From NCBI GenBank assembly GCA_032622095.1, contig CP136066.1, positions 110,073,319-110,137,318 of the forward strand: a stretch of DNA of 64,000 nt, read 5' to 3'. Position 1 is the first letter of the stretch. Each line of letters starts with the position of its first letter. The position numbers and the translations under genes are program-made. The stretch comes from Siphonodentalium dalli (Eukaryota > Mollusca > Scaphopoda > Gadilida > Siphonodentaliidae). Of this stretch, positions 47,098 through 57,453 are shown in pieces. A model generated the notes under the pieces. It was not told the origin of the DNA and did no database searches. It worked only from the letters and a program-made list of their open reading frames with translations.

Positions 47098-48249
47098 ATG
47101 GCTTCCCCTCCGAAGATCAAGTCAATATTTTTTGCTGAGTTCCACCCACAAACCGGGCCTAAGATATCATATCAAATCCCTGAGAATTTTGTGACGAAAG
47201 AGTATTTTGAATGTATACATACATATATAATAACCAAACAGGAGCTCCAGGATAATATAATAACAGTCACTGGAGGAGAGTTCAAAATCATAGGTTGTCC
47301 AGTCTTCATAGCCGATCAGAAATATGAACGCAATGCATTAATTTTTAATATGTGCTTCGTCTTTGACCAGAATGCTGAGACCTTGTGTTATGAACCCATT
47401 GTCAAAAAGCTGGCCGGGTATCTCATCCAGCTGGAGACTATTGGTAACTACATATCGCAGCGAGAGAAAAGAGAAAATATTCCGACATATCTTGAGAATA
47501 TTTTAACCGATTTGAACTCCAAAGGGACTTGCAGAACAAATCTTGGTGGAGCCATGACAGTCCATCTGAAGGTTTCTCCAAGCATCGTTTTCCCACCCTC
47601 AGTGAATGACTATGATGTTCCTATATTACTACAGAGAGTAACAAATTCAAACTGGGATTTGACCTCTCAGCAGATCCTACCTTACATTAATGGTTTCAAC
47701 CATGTTGGTCGAATTGCTTCAGAAGCAGATGTTGAAATCAATCTCGTAAAGTCGTGTCTCCAGAATTTGCTCCACTATGAAGTGATTAAACTCATATCTG
47801 TATTCCAGTATTCCAATGTGTATACTACTAACGATGAAATTAAAAAACTTATATCAGACAAAAGTCTTCAAAATCAATGCATGCAGTTTGTTAGGAAGGG
47901 AGGTAAGGACTCATGTCGACCTTTGATGCGTGACATCTTTGTGCTGTATTGTTCACTAAGTGCTGGAACCACTGTCAAAGATCTCTGTGCCAGATTCAAC
48001 ATTCAGGGCCTGCTGATAGATGAAAGAAAATTGATTCAGTTCGGATTGATGAAGGGCTTGATTAGACGTTTGCACAGGTATCCTGTAAGGCTGCGGTCAT
48101 CTGCTGCCACTGGGCGTGGACATTCACTAATGAAGTGGTTTGATGGTGAACATCATTACGATGATATATGCTCTAAGACAGGTTATTCTTATCAGGATCT
48201 TGATAAAGTAGTTGATGCTGACTCAAATATTGTGGTTTGCTGGAAATAA
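47098..48249 (+). CDS. NPRL2: GATOR1 complex protein NPRL2, intact and uninterrupted
   Basis: 383 codons, complete, the length expected for animal NPRL2. NPRL2 with NPRL3 and DEPDC5 forms GATOR1, the GTPase-activating complex for RagA/B that shuts off TORC1 at lysosomes when amino acids are low. Recognisable in order: IFFAEFHPQTGPKISYQIPE at residues 10-30 (longin-like N-terminus), FKIIGCPVFI, RNALIFNMCFVFD and PIVKKLAGYL, then WDLTSQQILPYINGF, EADVEINLVKSCLQNLLHYE, FQYSNVY, then DIFVLYCSLSAGTTVKDL, DERKLIQFGLMKGLIRRLHRYPVR and the terminal NIVVCWK. These segments match the family without a gap, so no intron interrupts the coding region. The ATG has a good context (A at -3, G at +4) and is the first in frame after the splice site. 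A poly-A signal overlaps the stop. The gene in vertebrates has many introns, so this is either lineage intron loss or a conserved retrocopy. Identification is firm. Confidence 0.97.
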   Translation: MASPPKIKSIFFAEFHPQTGPKISYQIPENFVTKEYFECIHTYIITKQELQDNIITVTGGEFKIIGCPVFIADQKYERNALIFNMCFVFDQNAETLCYEPIVKKLAGYLIQLETIGNYISQREKRENIPTYLENILTDLNSKGTCRTNLGGAMTVHLKVSPSIVFPPSVNDYDVPILLQRVTNSNWDLTSQQILPYINGFNHVGRIASEADVEINLVKSCLQNLLHYEVIKLISVFQYSNVYTTNDEIKKLISDKSLQNQCMQFVRKGGKDSCRPLMRDIFVLYCSLSAGTTVKDLCARFNIQGLLIDERKLIQFGLMKGLIRRLHRYPVRLRSSAATGRGHSLMKWFDGEHHYDDICSKTGYSYQDLDKVVDADSNIVVCWK

Positions 48250-48250
48250 A
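48245..48250 (+). terminator. AATAAA overlapping the NPRL2 stop codon
   Basis: The last Lys codon and TAA stop form part of AATAAA (48245-48250). Whether it is used as a poly-A signal is unknown. Confidence 0.4.
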
Positions 48251-48279
48251 TATATTGAGATTGTATTCGTCAACTTTTT

Positions 48280-48650
48280 AGCTCACCTGAGACAAAGTCT
48301 CCGGTGGAGCTATAGTCACCACTCCTCGTCCGTCTAGCCGTCCATCCATCCGTCCATCTTCTTCTCAAGAACCATAAGACCGAATGGGTTTATATTTGGT
48401 GTGGATGTTCCCTAGGTGGCTCACATTCAGATTTGTTCAAGTGAGGTCACCAGGTCAAATAGTTGCGCAGCTAAGACCATAACTCTTTCCCACCATAGTA
48501 ATTCTTCAAACGACTTCTTCTCAAGTTCCAATGGGCCGAATGGGTTCATATTTGGTATAAAGGGTCCTTGGATGACTGTGGTTCAGATTTGTTCAAACGA
48601 GGTCACTGGGTCAAATGTGGGCGGAGCCAGTGACATAACTCAAAAAAATT
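48280..48650. repeat. dispersed repeat 'tagctcacctgag ... gaccgaatgggtt'
   Basis: Begins about 30 bp after the NPRL2 stop with 'tagctcacctgagacaaagt', 'cgtccatccgtccatcttcttctc' like runs and 'accgaatgggtttatatttgg'. The same family is at 49600-49910, 54205-54690 and 55330-55600. From memory this repeat is widespread in mollusc genomes. Short translations across it are not genes. Confidence 0.75.
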
Positions 48651-49028
48651 AAAATAATAATAAAAAAAATGGACTGAACACCTTGCTCAATTTAACCAAA
48701 AAAAAACATGTTATAAAATTTTGAAAAAGTAACACCATTATAACAACCGCAGTTATGAAACTTTAATCTTTAATGAAATTATGGAAACATTCCATCCCCC
48801 CCCCCCAAAATGGCCCAGAGCCCAACCCTCCCCCAACCAACAGCCCTTCCACCCCATAATCATCTCCCAACTTCCGACATACCTCTCTCACCAGAAGCAG
48901 ATCTTACAGAGACACAGGTCATTAATTATTGAGATTATTGAGATTAGAATAAATGATGTCATCCGACAGGCTGGTGTAAACAACTGCTAGCTCTGGTGTT
49001 GGTTTTCATTATCAAATTAAAACAAACT
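48651..49028. other. A-rich and C-rich low-complexity sequence
   Basis: A-tracts near 48.65-48.75 kb and a C-run at 48797. A 69-codon frame here is Pro-rich because of the C-run. Confidence 0.4.
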
Positions 49029-49036
49029 GCTGTTCC

Positions 49037-49483
49037 CAAGCCTGAATTTAGTGTGTCTGACATTTGCAGAATGAAGTCCCCAGCTCTAGGGTGAATTTAG
49101 TGATGCTACCACATACAGCAGGCTAACATCACCAAATACACCGTGCTGGGACCTAATTCTGCTTAGGTCTCATCTTCTGGGAAGTATCTAGAGCATAAAA
49201 TTGACAATTTTTAGTTACTTTTTCCCAGCTGTTCAGTTTCTATATCCCTTATTTTGCAGAAGATACAATGCATAATCGAAGTGCCCAATGAGTGCACATC
49301 ACCAACTTCAACTGGAGAACTTCAATCTGTTCCTAGGTTTCCCATGGTTGTAGAGGCCTAATCAGAATGAGGTCCCCAGATGGTGAATTTGGTGATGCTA
49401 GCCCACCTTGCAGAATAGCGTCATTCAATTCACCCTTTGGGGACCTTATTCTGCAAATTTCAGACACACTAAATTCAGGCTTG
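49037..49483. mobile_element. hAT-like MITE K
   Basis: 447 bp with CAAGCCTGAATTTAGTGTGT at the left and the inverse at the right, between the 8-bp duplications GCTGTTCC at 49029-49036 and 49484-49491. The arms extend about 65 bp ('gcagaat(g/a)a(a/g)gtcccc'). A CA...TG terminus with an 8-bp duplication fits hAT. Confidence 0.8.
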
Positions 49484-49499
49484 GCTGTTCCCATATTAT

Positions 49500-49910
49500 T
49501 TTCTTAACCACCTCTTATCCAGGTGAAATCATACCTTGATTTTTCAAAGAAAAATTGCGGGTTATAATGGATTTAATTTGTCTGTCTGTCTGTCGGGTTG
49601 TCATTCCATCTGTCTGTCTGTCGTGATATTTATCCATCAACATTCAACAATTGTTTTATTCTCCAGATCCATGTTAAAGACCGAATGGGTTTATATATTT
49701 TGGTGTGGATGATCCCTAGGTGACTCACAATCAGATTTGTTCAAATAAGTTCATCAAATAGGTGCGAAGCCAGGGCTATAACTCTTTCCCTCCATAGTAA
49801 TTCTTATCACAATTTCTTCTCAAGGACCATTGGGCCTATTTAGCTTATATTTGGTATGGAGGGTCCTTGGGTGACTGGTTCAGATTTGTTCAAATGAGGT
49901 ATTTTTTTAG
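49500..49910. repeat. dispersed repeat 'accgaatgggtt', copy
   Basis: Has 'tctgtctgtctgtcg' runs, 'agaccgaatgggtttatatattttgg', 'gtgactcacaatcagatttgttcaaat' and the matching second half. Same family as 48280-48650. Confidence 0.75.
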
Positions 49911-50164
49911 CAAACTTTTGAGGGAAATCAATTCACTTCAACTCTTAAATCAACCCTTTAAAATTACCAGATGAATGGATCTCATAGATGGGATTCACAT
50001 TTGTTCAAATATGGGCAATGATAAGAGATTTAACTCCCCCTCCCTACCTGTATCTATACTGTATGGTACTGGTATAATAATATATAGATTCCTAATTATT
50101 TCTAGGCTGTCTTGATTAGGGGGGAAATGTTTGAGGCAATGAGGAGGGAGTGTAGATGGGGGTG

Positions 50165-50450
50165 GAGTTTTGACCCCCTACTTTGATAAAATTTTCAACA
50201 GTGAAAATTTCATGCCTGATACAACATTAGTTGTAGATGAGATTTTCACACCAAAATAGGTTAGAATTGTTCTCATAGTTTGATTTGATTTTCCAACCAG
50301 TATGTTTTTAAACAACAGTCCATATGTTCATACTTCAGGTTAAACTGTTGGAATGAAATGGCCACAAATTTTAACTTTATGGCGGATGTCAAATTGGAAA
50401 TTTTCAAAAATTTGAGAGCTTGAAGTACCGGTACCAGTTGTAAAAGAGGG
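50165..50450. repeat. family J, single diverged copy
   Basis: 'gataaaattttcaacagtgaa', 'catgcctgatacaacattag' and 'ttttcacaccaaaatagg' parallel the units at 40.65 kb. Confidence 0.6.
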
Positions 50451-50537
50451 ATGTGCAAAAGAAATTTTGAACTTAATACTGTGGTCTGGTTGTCTTGTTT
50501 AAAAAGGGTAAGGGGTTGGAGATTTGTCAGTGGTGTG

Positions 50538-50719
50538 CAATGATAAATTTCAAGATGAAGAGCCCTGCTCATCTGAAAACCTCCAGCTATGTCCATGTTT
50601 AGAACAATTTGTCTTAAGTGATATTGTCGTGTGCAATTATAAATTTCAAGATGAAGAGCCCTGCTCATCTGAACCTCCAGCTATGTCCATGTTTAGAATT
50701 ATTTGTCTTAAGTGATTTT
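50538..50719. repeat. 98-bp tandem duplication
   Basis: Two copies of a unit containing 'aaatttcaagatgaagagcc', 'ctccagctatgtccatgttt' and 'atttgtcttaagtgat'. The short frames repeating this sequence on either strand are not called. Confidence 0.85.
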
Positions 50720-50806
50720 GCCAAGTTCTAACTTGTAATAATCAGAGTCCCAGTCTTTACAGGCTGGTGAGCAACCCCACAGTCATTGACTGTCTTGTTT
50801 TGTTAA

Positions 50807-50990
50807 AGATACGGTAAGCGTTGGCGGTGGGTATCCGTTAAAACCACCGTAAACAGAAAGAATATTATATTAGAGACAAATTTTGTTCTTATACCAATCA
50901 TAAATATCGCGTAAATTGCCATGTAAGTACTCTGTGTTATATAAACACATGTCATGTTATGTAAAAACTTTGGTTAGAAATGCCACCAAG
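50807..50990. mobile_element. TTAA-bordered element I, left-end fragment
   Basis: Starts AGATACGGTAAGCGTTGGCG after TTAA at 50803-50806. The inverse end is found at 59537, and 'accgtaaacagaaa...atcgcgtaaa' follows in both places. The far end is not visible; 50990 is approximate. Confidence 0.5.
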
Positions 50991-52290
50991 TTCACAACAT
51001 ACCGGTATAGCGCTCACTAATCTTCAGCTCTCAAGATTTTGGTGTTGAATGAGTCACCATCCTCAATAATCGTCACAGTTTTGATTGTTTCGTTTATCGC
51101 TCACTATTTGCGTGTTGTATATAAACAAACACGATCGGTTCACACATAGTGTGTTTTGTGGATGATATCGCGTTCATACTATCATTATACTATACTGATA
51201 TATATATTCTTGGGGAATTATATATATTCTTGGGGAAATTTTCATAATTTGGTAACTGTTATTAAATTATAACCTATAATGAAGGCCATCCATGCCTTTA
51301 ACCACCACTTGCCCAAGTGAAATTAATTAACTAGACCAATTGGATTATTGGATGCTTGAACTTACATTGGATCAAATGGGGCCAAGATATGTGATTTAAC
51401 CCCTTCTACCCATTCCATGTCTTTTAACCTTTTCCATTATTAAATAACTTTTGATATCTCACATGGCAATTTGCAACAACCTAAATATAACTGCTCACAC
51501 TATGCTATTTGTGACCGGCTCTAGATGTTAGATTAACTATTCTATTTTGACCAATAAATTCCTATAATTTGTGGTAGTATGTACATAGAGTATAGAGTAA
51601 CCTCTACAATTCATCATCAAAACTCTAGATTATGATTCCAATCATAGCATGTTAGTATCGGAAAGGGGTGAGATAAACATCTGCCAAAGTGCCAATCGTG
51701 ATCGGCCTCTCGTTATCTCACCTGATATGAATTCTCCAGTGGGACTATATCCACCATTCAGTATTTGTTCATCCAGAACCAAAAGACAGACTTGGCTCAT
51801 ATTTGGTGTGGATTGTCCTTGAATGGTGGATTGGTGTTCAAACAAGGTTGCCCTATCAAACAGGGACTTATCCGGTGGGCTTATTCTCTATGTGTTCCCA
51901 TACCATAGTACTATAGCTCTACATCAAAACTCTTTGATTCTGATCTCGATCGTAGCTATTTACTATTTGACGATGTATCGTGATCGCGCGGGCTTCTCGT
52001 TCTCTCAAAGAGAATTCAGTTTTAAATTATCTTCTCTGAACGAGTAACTGCTGGATTGCTGGGCTGAATCTAGGTTGCTCTATATATCAACTGAGTCAGT
52101 TGGGCTTGACAGCAAGCACGGGTGCTTATATTTATCATCTCCTAGGGTACTTCATATTTTACCCTTACAAAAATGCATCCAAGACTCTAAGAATATCTTT
52201 ATGTTTGTATATAAACAAACACCAGCCCGGTTTAGTTCGTATATTGTGAGTGACGCTCCATGCGCCTGTGATACACATTTGTTCAAATGG
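50991..52290. other. unannotated sequence
   Basis: No gene recognised. Some text near 51.7-51.85 kb resembles the 'accgaatgggtt' dispersed repeat in degraded form. Confidence 0.35.
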
Positions 52291-52294
52291 TTAA

Positions 52295-52700
52295 AGGCCC
52301 ACTTAAATTTCGAACCCCCAGAATACCTTATATAAAATAATGCCATATTATATACCATTTGAAAGAGGGTGCTCCAAAACATTGTATTACCAACTTATCC
52401 GATGTAATAATCTGCGAACATGTTGTTTTTGTTGAGGTACCAACATATTTTCTATGCTTAAATTTCATCTGGACTGTACTGCAAAGTCTTATTTTTCAAT
52501 GGAAGCGGAATAACTCTATATCTCAGTTTTAATTTTGTGGCATTCTGGGAGCGAAACGGGGGGAAATGTTTCTATGATCTCAGCTATTTTCTATTACTCT
52601 ATGGGCCCGTTGTGAGACACAGACGTTCCAAATGGTGATGATTTGTAGTATTTTAATAATATATTATGACATAGATTGTTACTAAAACCGTATATACATA
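52295..52700. mobile_element. family D, copy 2, truncated
   Basis: Starts AGGCCCACTTAAATTTCGAA after TTAA at 52291-52294 and matches the inverse of 18587-19029 over about 400 bp ('accatttgaaagagggtgctcc', 'aacttatccg'). The other terminal repeat is missing. Confidence 0.7.
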
Positions 52701-52918
52701 GTGTCGACGTCCAGATTGACCATTCGTCTTTAGTCCGTTCACCCGTCTGTTTGTCTCTCCATATGTTTGTCCGTAGACACTTTACACATAATGCGATAAC
52801 TGAAACATTTTCAATCTGATCGGAACCAAATTTGGTATGCGAGTTTCTCAACCCAAAATACAGATCGAATTCGAATATGGGTTTAATTCAATTTATTTTA
52901 AAGGAGTTATGACCCGTT

Positions 52919-54200
52919 TTTAGCTCAACTTTACTTTGTAAAGTTTGAGCTATTGTCATGGCTTGGCATCCGTCGTCCGTGCGTGTGTGCGTGCGTGTGT
53001 GATTCGTCAACAATTTCCTTTAGCACGGGTTACAGGTCGTACCTTTGGTCGGATCATTATGAAATTTGTCACAGCTGTTGACATTGACATGTAGATGGGA
53101 ACGAGTCATTTGGGGGTCATTCGGTAAAAAAAACAAGGCCGCCAGCGGCCATCTTGGATTTCAAAATTCAATCCATCAGCACGGGCTACAGGTCATACTA
53201 TTCGTCTGATCATCATGAAATGTGTCATGGATGTTAACATTGACATGTAGATGGGAACGAGTAATTTTGGAGTCGTTCGGCCAAAAAACATGGCCGCCAG
53301 CAGCCATCTTGGAATTTACTCTTTGCATGACTAAATCCTTTGGCACGGGCTACAGGTCATAACTTTGGTCGGATCTTTATGAAATTTGTCATGGTTGTTA
53401 AAAATGACATGTAGATGGGAACGATTCATTTTGGGGGTCATTCGGCGAAAAAACATGGCCGCCAGCAGCCATCTTGGATTTTACTCTTTGCATGACTAAA
53501 TCCTTTGGCACGGGATACAGGTCGTACCTTTAGTCAGATCATCACGATGTTTGTCTCAGATGTTGACCATGGGATGTAGATGGGAACGAGTCATTTTGGG
53601 GTCATTCGGCAAAAAAAAATATGGCTGCCAGCGACCATCTTGGATTTCAAAATTCAATAACTTAGCATGGGCTACAGGCCATACTGTTTGTCTGATCATC
53701 ACGAAATTTGTCATGGATGTTAATATTGACATGTAGATGAGAACGAGTCATTTGGGGGTCATTCGGCCAAAAATCATGGCCGCCAGCAGCCATTTTGGAT
53801 TTTACTCTTTGCATGACTAAATTGTTTGGCACAGGCTACATGTCGTACCGTTGGTCGTATCTTTATCAAATTTGTCATGGCTGTTAACATTGACATTTTG
53901 ATGGGAAACGAGTCATTTAGCAGACTACAGGACGGAGTGTTGGTCTGATCATCATGAAATTTGTCGTGGAACCTGAGTTAACATTGGCATGTAAATGGGA
54001 ATGAGTCATTTTGGGGTCATTCGGCAAATAAACATGGCTGCCAGTGGCCATCTTGGATTTTACTCTTTGCATAACTAGACCTTTCAACTTTCCACATTCC
54101 TAATCACTCCATTGACTGTAACACATGAAATTATTCCCTTTCCAAGTTGAGCTACATTGTCATCGACACTTTCATTTTCGAAAAAAATGTTTTTGTTATT
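52919..54200. repeat. approximately 165-bp-period array, six to seven units
   Basis: After an introductory 'tttagctcaactttactttg' come units containing 'ggctacaggtcgtacctttggtc', 'atgaaatttgtcatgg', 'tgacatgtagatgggaacgag', 'tcattttggggtcattcggc' and 'aacatggccgccagcagcc', starting near 53030, 53178, 53347, 53512, 53667 and 53830. The units differ by about 10-15%. Translations are short and broken. Confidence 0.85.
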
Positions 54201-54204
54201 TTTT

Positions 54205-54690
54205 AAGTCTCCGGTGGAGCTATAGTTATCACCCCTCGTCCGTCGTCCGTCCATCCGTTCGTCCGCACTAACCAGAGAGTACTTGTGGGCCGCTCTTTAA
54301 AAAATAGTCAGTTGTGGGTTGCACCCCACAAGTTACTCAAACAAAAGATCGCATCCCACAAGTATTCATAGGTATACTCTGGCCAGTGCGTCTAGCCGTC
54401 TGTCCGTCCATCCGTCAACAATTCTTTAAACATCTTCTCCCGATCCATAAGACCGAATGGTTTCATATTTGGCGTGGATGTTCCCTAGGTGACTAACATT
54501 CAGAATTTTTCAAATAAGGTCACTGGGTCAAATAGTTGCGAAGACAGGGTCATAACACTTTCCCTCCATAGTATTTCTTAAAACGACTTCTTCGCTTGTA
54601 CCATCGGGTCGAATGTGTTCATATTTGGTATGAAGGGTCCTTGTGTGACTGGGTTTAAGATTTGTTCAAATGAGGTCACTGGGTCAAATG
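54205..54690. repeat. dispersed repeat 'accgaatgggtt', copy
   Basis: 'tctccggtggagctatagtt', 'cgtccgtccatccgttcgtcc', a roughly 80-bp insertion, then 'aagaccgaatggtttcatatttgg' and the matching second half. Confidence 0.75.
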
Positions 54691-55329
54691 AACTCATTGA
54701 TCAATTAAAAAAAAAATTAAAATTAAATATTTTTTTATATTTATTTCAATAATATATATTTTTTAAAGTTAATTATTAAAGACACAAATAATAAAGATCC
54801 CCTCATCCTTGCCCATTGGTGCTTCTAGCATCCCTGTTATCAAACACTTGTTTTAAATATATTTCACAGTCACAATGCAATACACCCTGTGCATATGCTA
54901 GAATATTATCTCTTACAGTGAAAATAATACCAGTCTGCTCTGTTGATGATAATTATCCACATGTCAAATATGACAGTGCTGTATCAACAAGCACACAGCT
55001 ATCTCCAGCCAGAGGATTTTGTTTTGGTAATTAGTTTTGAAATTGAATGTCAAATGCATCCCCAGGAGCCTTCAGTCTCTACTCAGTGGTGGCGGTCAGT
55101 CAAAATATGTCGTTTATACAGTTTTAACACTTCCTTTTAGTGAATTAATTTCTACCCTATGAATGGTTCTGTAGTTTGTGTGGACCATCTTTTGTGATTG
55201 ACAGCTTTATAAGTTTAAGAATTAGCCACTCACTCCAAAAACTTTAACCCCCTCCATAGGACAAACTATTTGAGTTGCTGAGTTCAAGTTTTGTACTGAT
55301 ATATAGGTTCCCGCGAGTATAGTTTTAAG
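54691..55329. other. unannotated AT-rich sequence
   Basis: No gene recognised; two overlapping frames of 65-72 codons at 54.8-55.1 kb lack motifs. Confidence 0.35.
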
Positions 55330-55600
55330 CTCGCCTGAGGCAAACTCTCCTGTGGAGCTCCTCGTCCATCGTCCATCAAAAATTATTTAAACATCTTCTC
55401 CAGACCCATAAGACCGAATGGGTTCATATTTGGTGTGGATGTTCCCTAGGTGACTAAAATGAGGTCACCAAGTCAAATAGTTGCAAAGCCAAGGCCATAA
55501 TTCTTTCCCTGCAGAGTAAGTGTTAAAACAACTTCTTCTCAAGAACCATTAAGCTTATATTTGGCATGGAGGGTCCTTGGTTTACACCACTTTGGACAAA
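55330..55600. repeat. dispersed repeat 'accgaatgggtt', copy
   Basis: 'gctcgcctgaggcaaactctcc', 'gaccgaatgggttcatatttgg' and 'ggagggtccttgg' in the usual order, shortened. Confidence 0.75.
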
Positions 55601-56672
55601 GATGGGCAATATCTTTAAAAAAAAAATTTAGATTTAATTTGTTAGATTAAACTCCTTGCTTAATTTAACAAACAAAAATTAAATTTAATTGAAAAAAAAA
55701 GACATTTAGATTTTACTCCTTGCTCAATTTTTTTTATTTAATTACTATAAAAATTAGAATGTTTAATTTTGAAAAACTAATAACGTTATAACAATGTACT
55801 GACTATTGTAGTCTTCAAAGTCCCAGTCTTCTCCGTCTTTACAGTCTGGTGAGCGGCCCCACAGTCTTTGACTGTCTTGTTTATTGAACTCCTTGCTTTA
55901 TTTAACAAACAAAATTATTCTATTTTTTTTAACTTTTATAATAAATAAAAAATGTAAATAATAAAAAAAAAAAATTGTCATTGACACTTTCATTTCTTTT
56001 GGTTTTATTACCATTAATAAGGTGTGATGTCCTGTTTTGAAAATAGTTACATGTAATATAATTATATCAATAAATTACCATGTGAACATCCAATATCCAG
56101 AGTATTTGAGAGTACATTTGATAGATGGTGTCAATCCAAGTGAAATCTTGTTATTCGTTGAGTGATGACATTATGGTACAAAGCTGTGGGGTTTGGTTAG
56201 ATGAAGTCAAAGATAAACAAGTATTGTGGTTGGCTAATTGTTTATCTTATCTATCAAATTTGAATATTTGATTAATGGCAGCATGAGTCTCTTGTTTCTC
56301 CTATTCTTGAAATTTCATCACAGGGTGTGATACGGGACCCCTCACCTATATAAGTGTCTTCTATATTCCATTGATCTGCTCAGAAAATAATTAACCCTTT
56401 CCAACCTTCCCATAGACACGTGCTGTAATGTACATAGACTCTTCCTCATATCACTTATCTATGTTTATCTTTGCACACTATTCACTTCTATCAATTTTGA
56501 TATTGACTGATTTATTTTTGAAAAATATATTAACCCTTCAGAAACATGCTTTCAATTTGAAACTAAAATAATGGCTGATAGCCAATATGATTTATCTATG
56601 CAACGGCTAACAGACAGATAAATCTACATGACTATTGCAGGTTGTGCCTTGTTTTGAAAATCAAGATGGTAC
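55601..56672. other. AT-rich sequence with a short repeat
   Basis: 'cttgctcaattt' A/T-rich repeats, and 'tctttacagtctggtgagcggccccacagt' which matches 50754-50800. No gene. Confidence 0.4.
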
Positions 56673-57453
56673 ATTACTCGTATTTAAATTCAAGCAGTAC
56701 TATTTTTCGCTCAGTTTTGAATTTGCGCACCTAGCTGCCCGAATTCAAAACTGACATCAATATTTTTGTAAATGTCTTGGATCTCATGACAGTTTCAGTT
56801 TGTAATCATTCCTGATGATATATGTTTGTATTCAACACACAATCACGGTGGATTTACATCGTTAACACATATCTGCATCGTCAATTTGTTGAGAAGATGG
56901 GTGTGTATGCATGTCTTCAGATGAGAATCAACACTTGGCTGCGGTTTGTGTCAACATATCTACAATCCAGGATGTTTTGTATCTCCAGGGTTTTACAGGG
57001 GACATGCATGCTTTTGTGCATCTTCAGTTTAAAAAAAAAAATTACAAGTACATGCATATATTTGAACATCGACGATGTTCCGATGATTTAATGCTTCATA
57101 TATTAGTAATGTTTTACATGTGCATGGATTGCCCTACGTATATATATATATATACATATAGGCATATGGACAGCCTAATTGTCTATTCAGTCTTTCCCTC
57201 CCGTATTTGTGTGACTCTTCAACATAGCGCTTGTAATTTCCTAGTCCAAGTCTTCTCGTACTAAAACCGGCTAAGATATTGGGATGGAGGTGCCGATCTA
57301 AAAACAGCAAATCGCCATCCCAATATCTTAGCTGGTTTTAGTACAAGAAGACTTGGACTAGTAATTTCCCTGTAGTTTGGTATAATCTCAGGATTCGTAC
57401 TATGTTTCTCTCAGTTTTAAATTCGTACTGCGCGAATTTAAATACGAGTAAGG
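56673..57453. mobile_element. family A, copy 5, carrying a nested foldback
   Basis: The left end TTACTCGTATTTAAATTC and right end GAATTTAAATACGAGTAAGG are both present, with the hairpin-forming inner repeats. It is interrupted at 57242-57360 by a small foldback element with its own target duplication. Confidence 0.8.
57242..57360. mobile_element. 119-bp foldback MITE with 9-bp target duplication
   Basis: The arms TAGTCCAAGTCTTCTCGTAC... and ...GTACAAGAAGACTTGGACTA pair over about 46 bp with two mismatches around a 27-bp loop. GTAATTTCC occurs on both sides (57233-57241, 57361-57369). A 9-bp duplication is typical of Mutator-like elements; membership is inferred from this alone. Confidence 0.85.
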
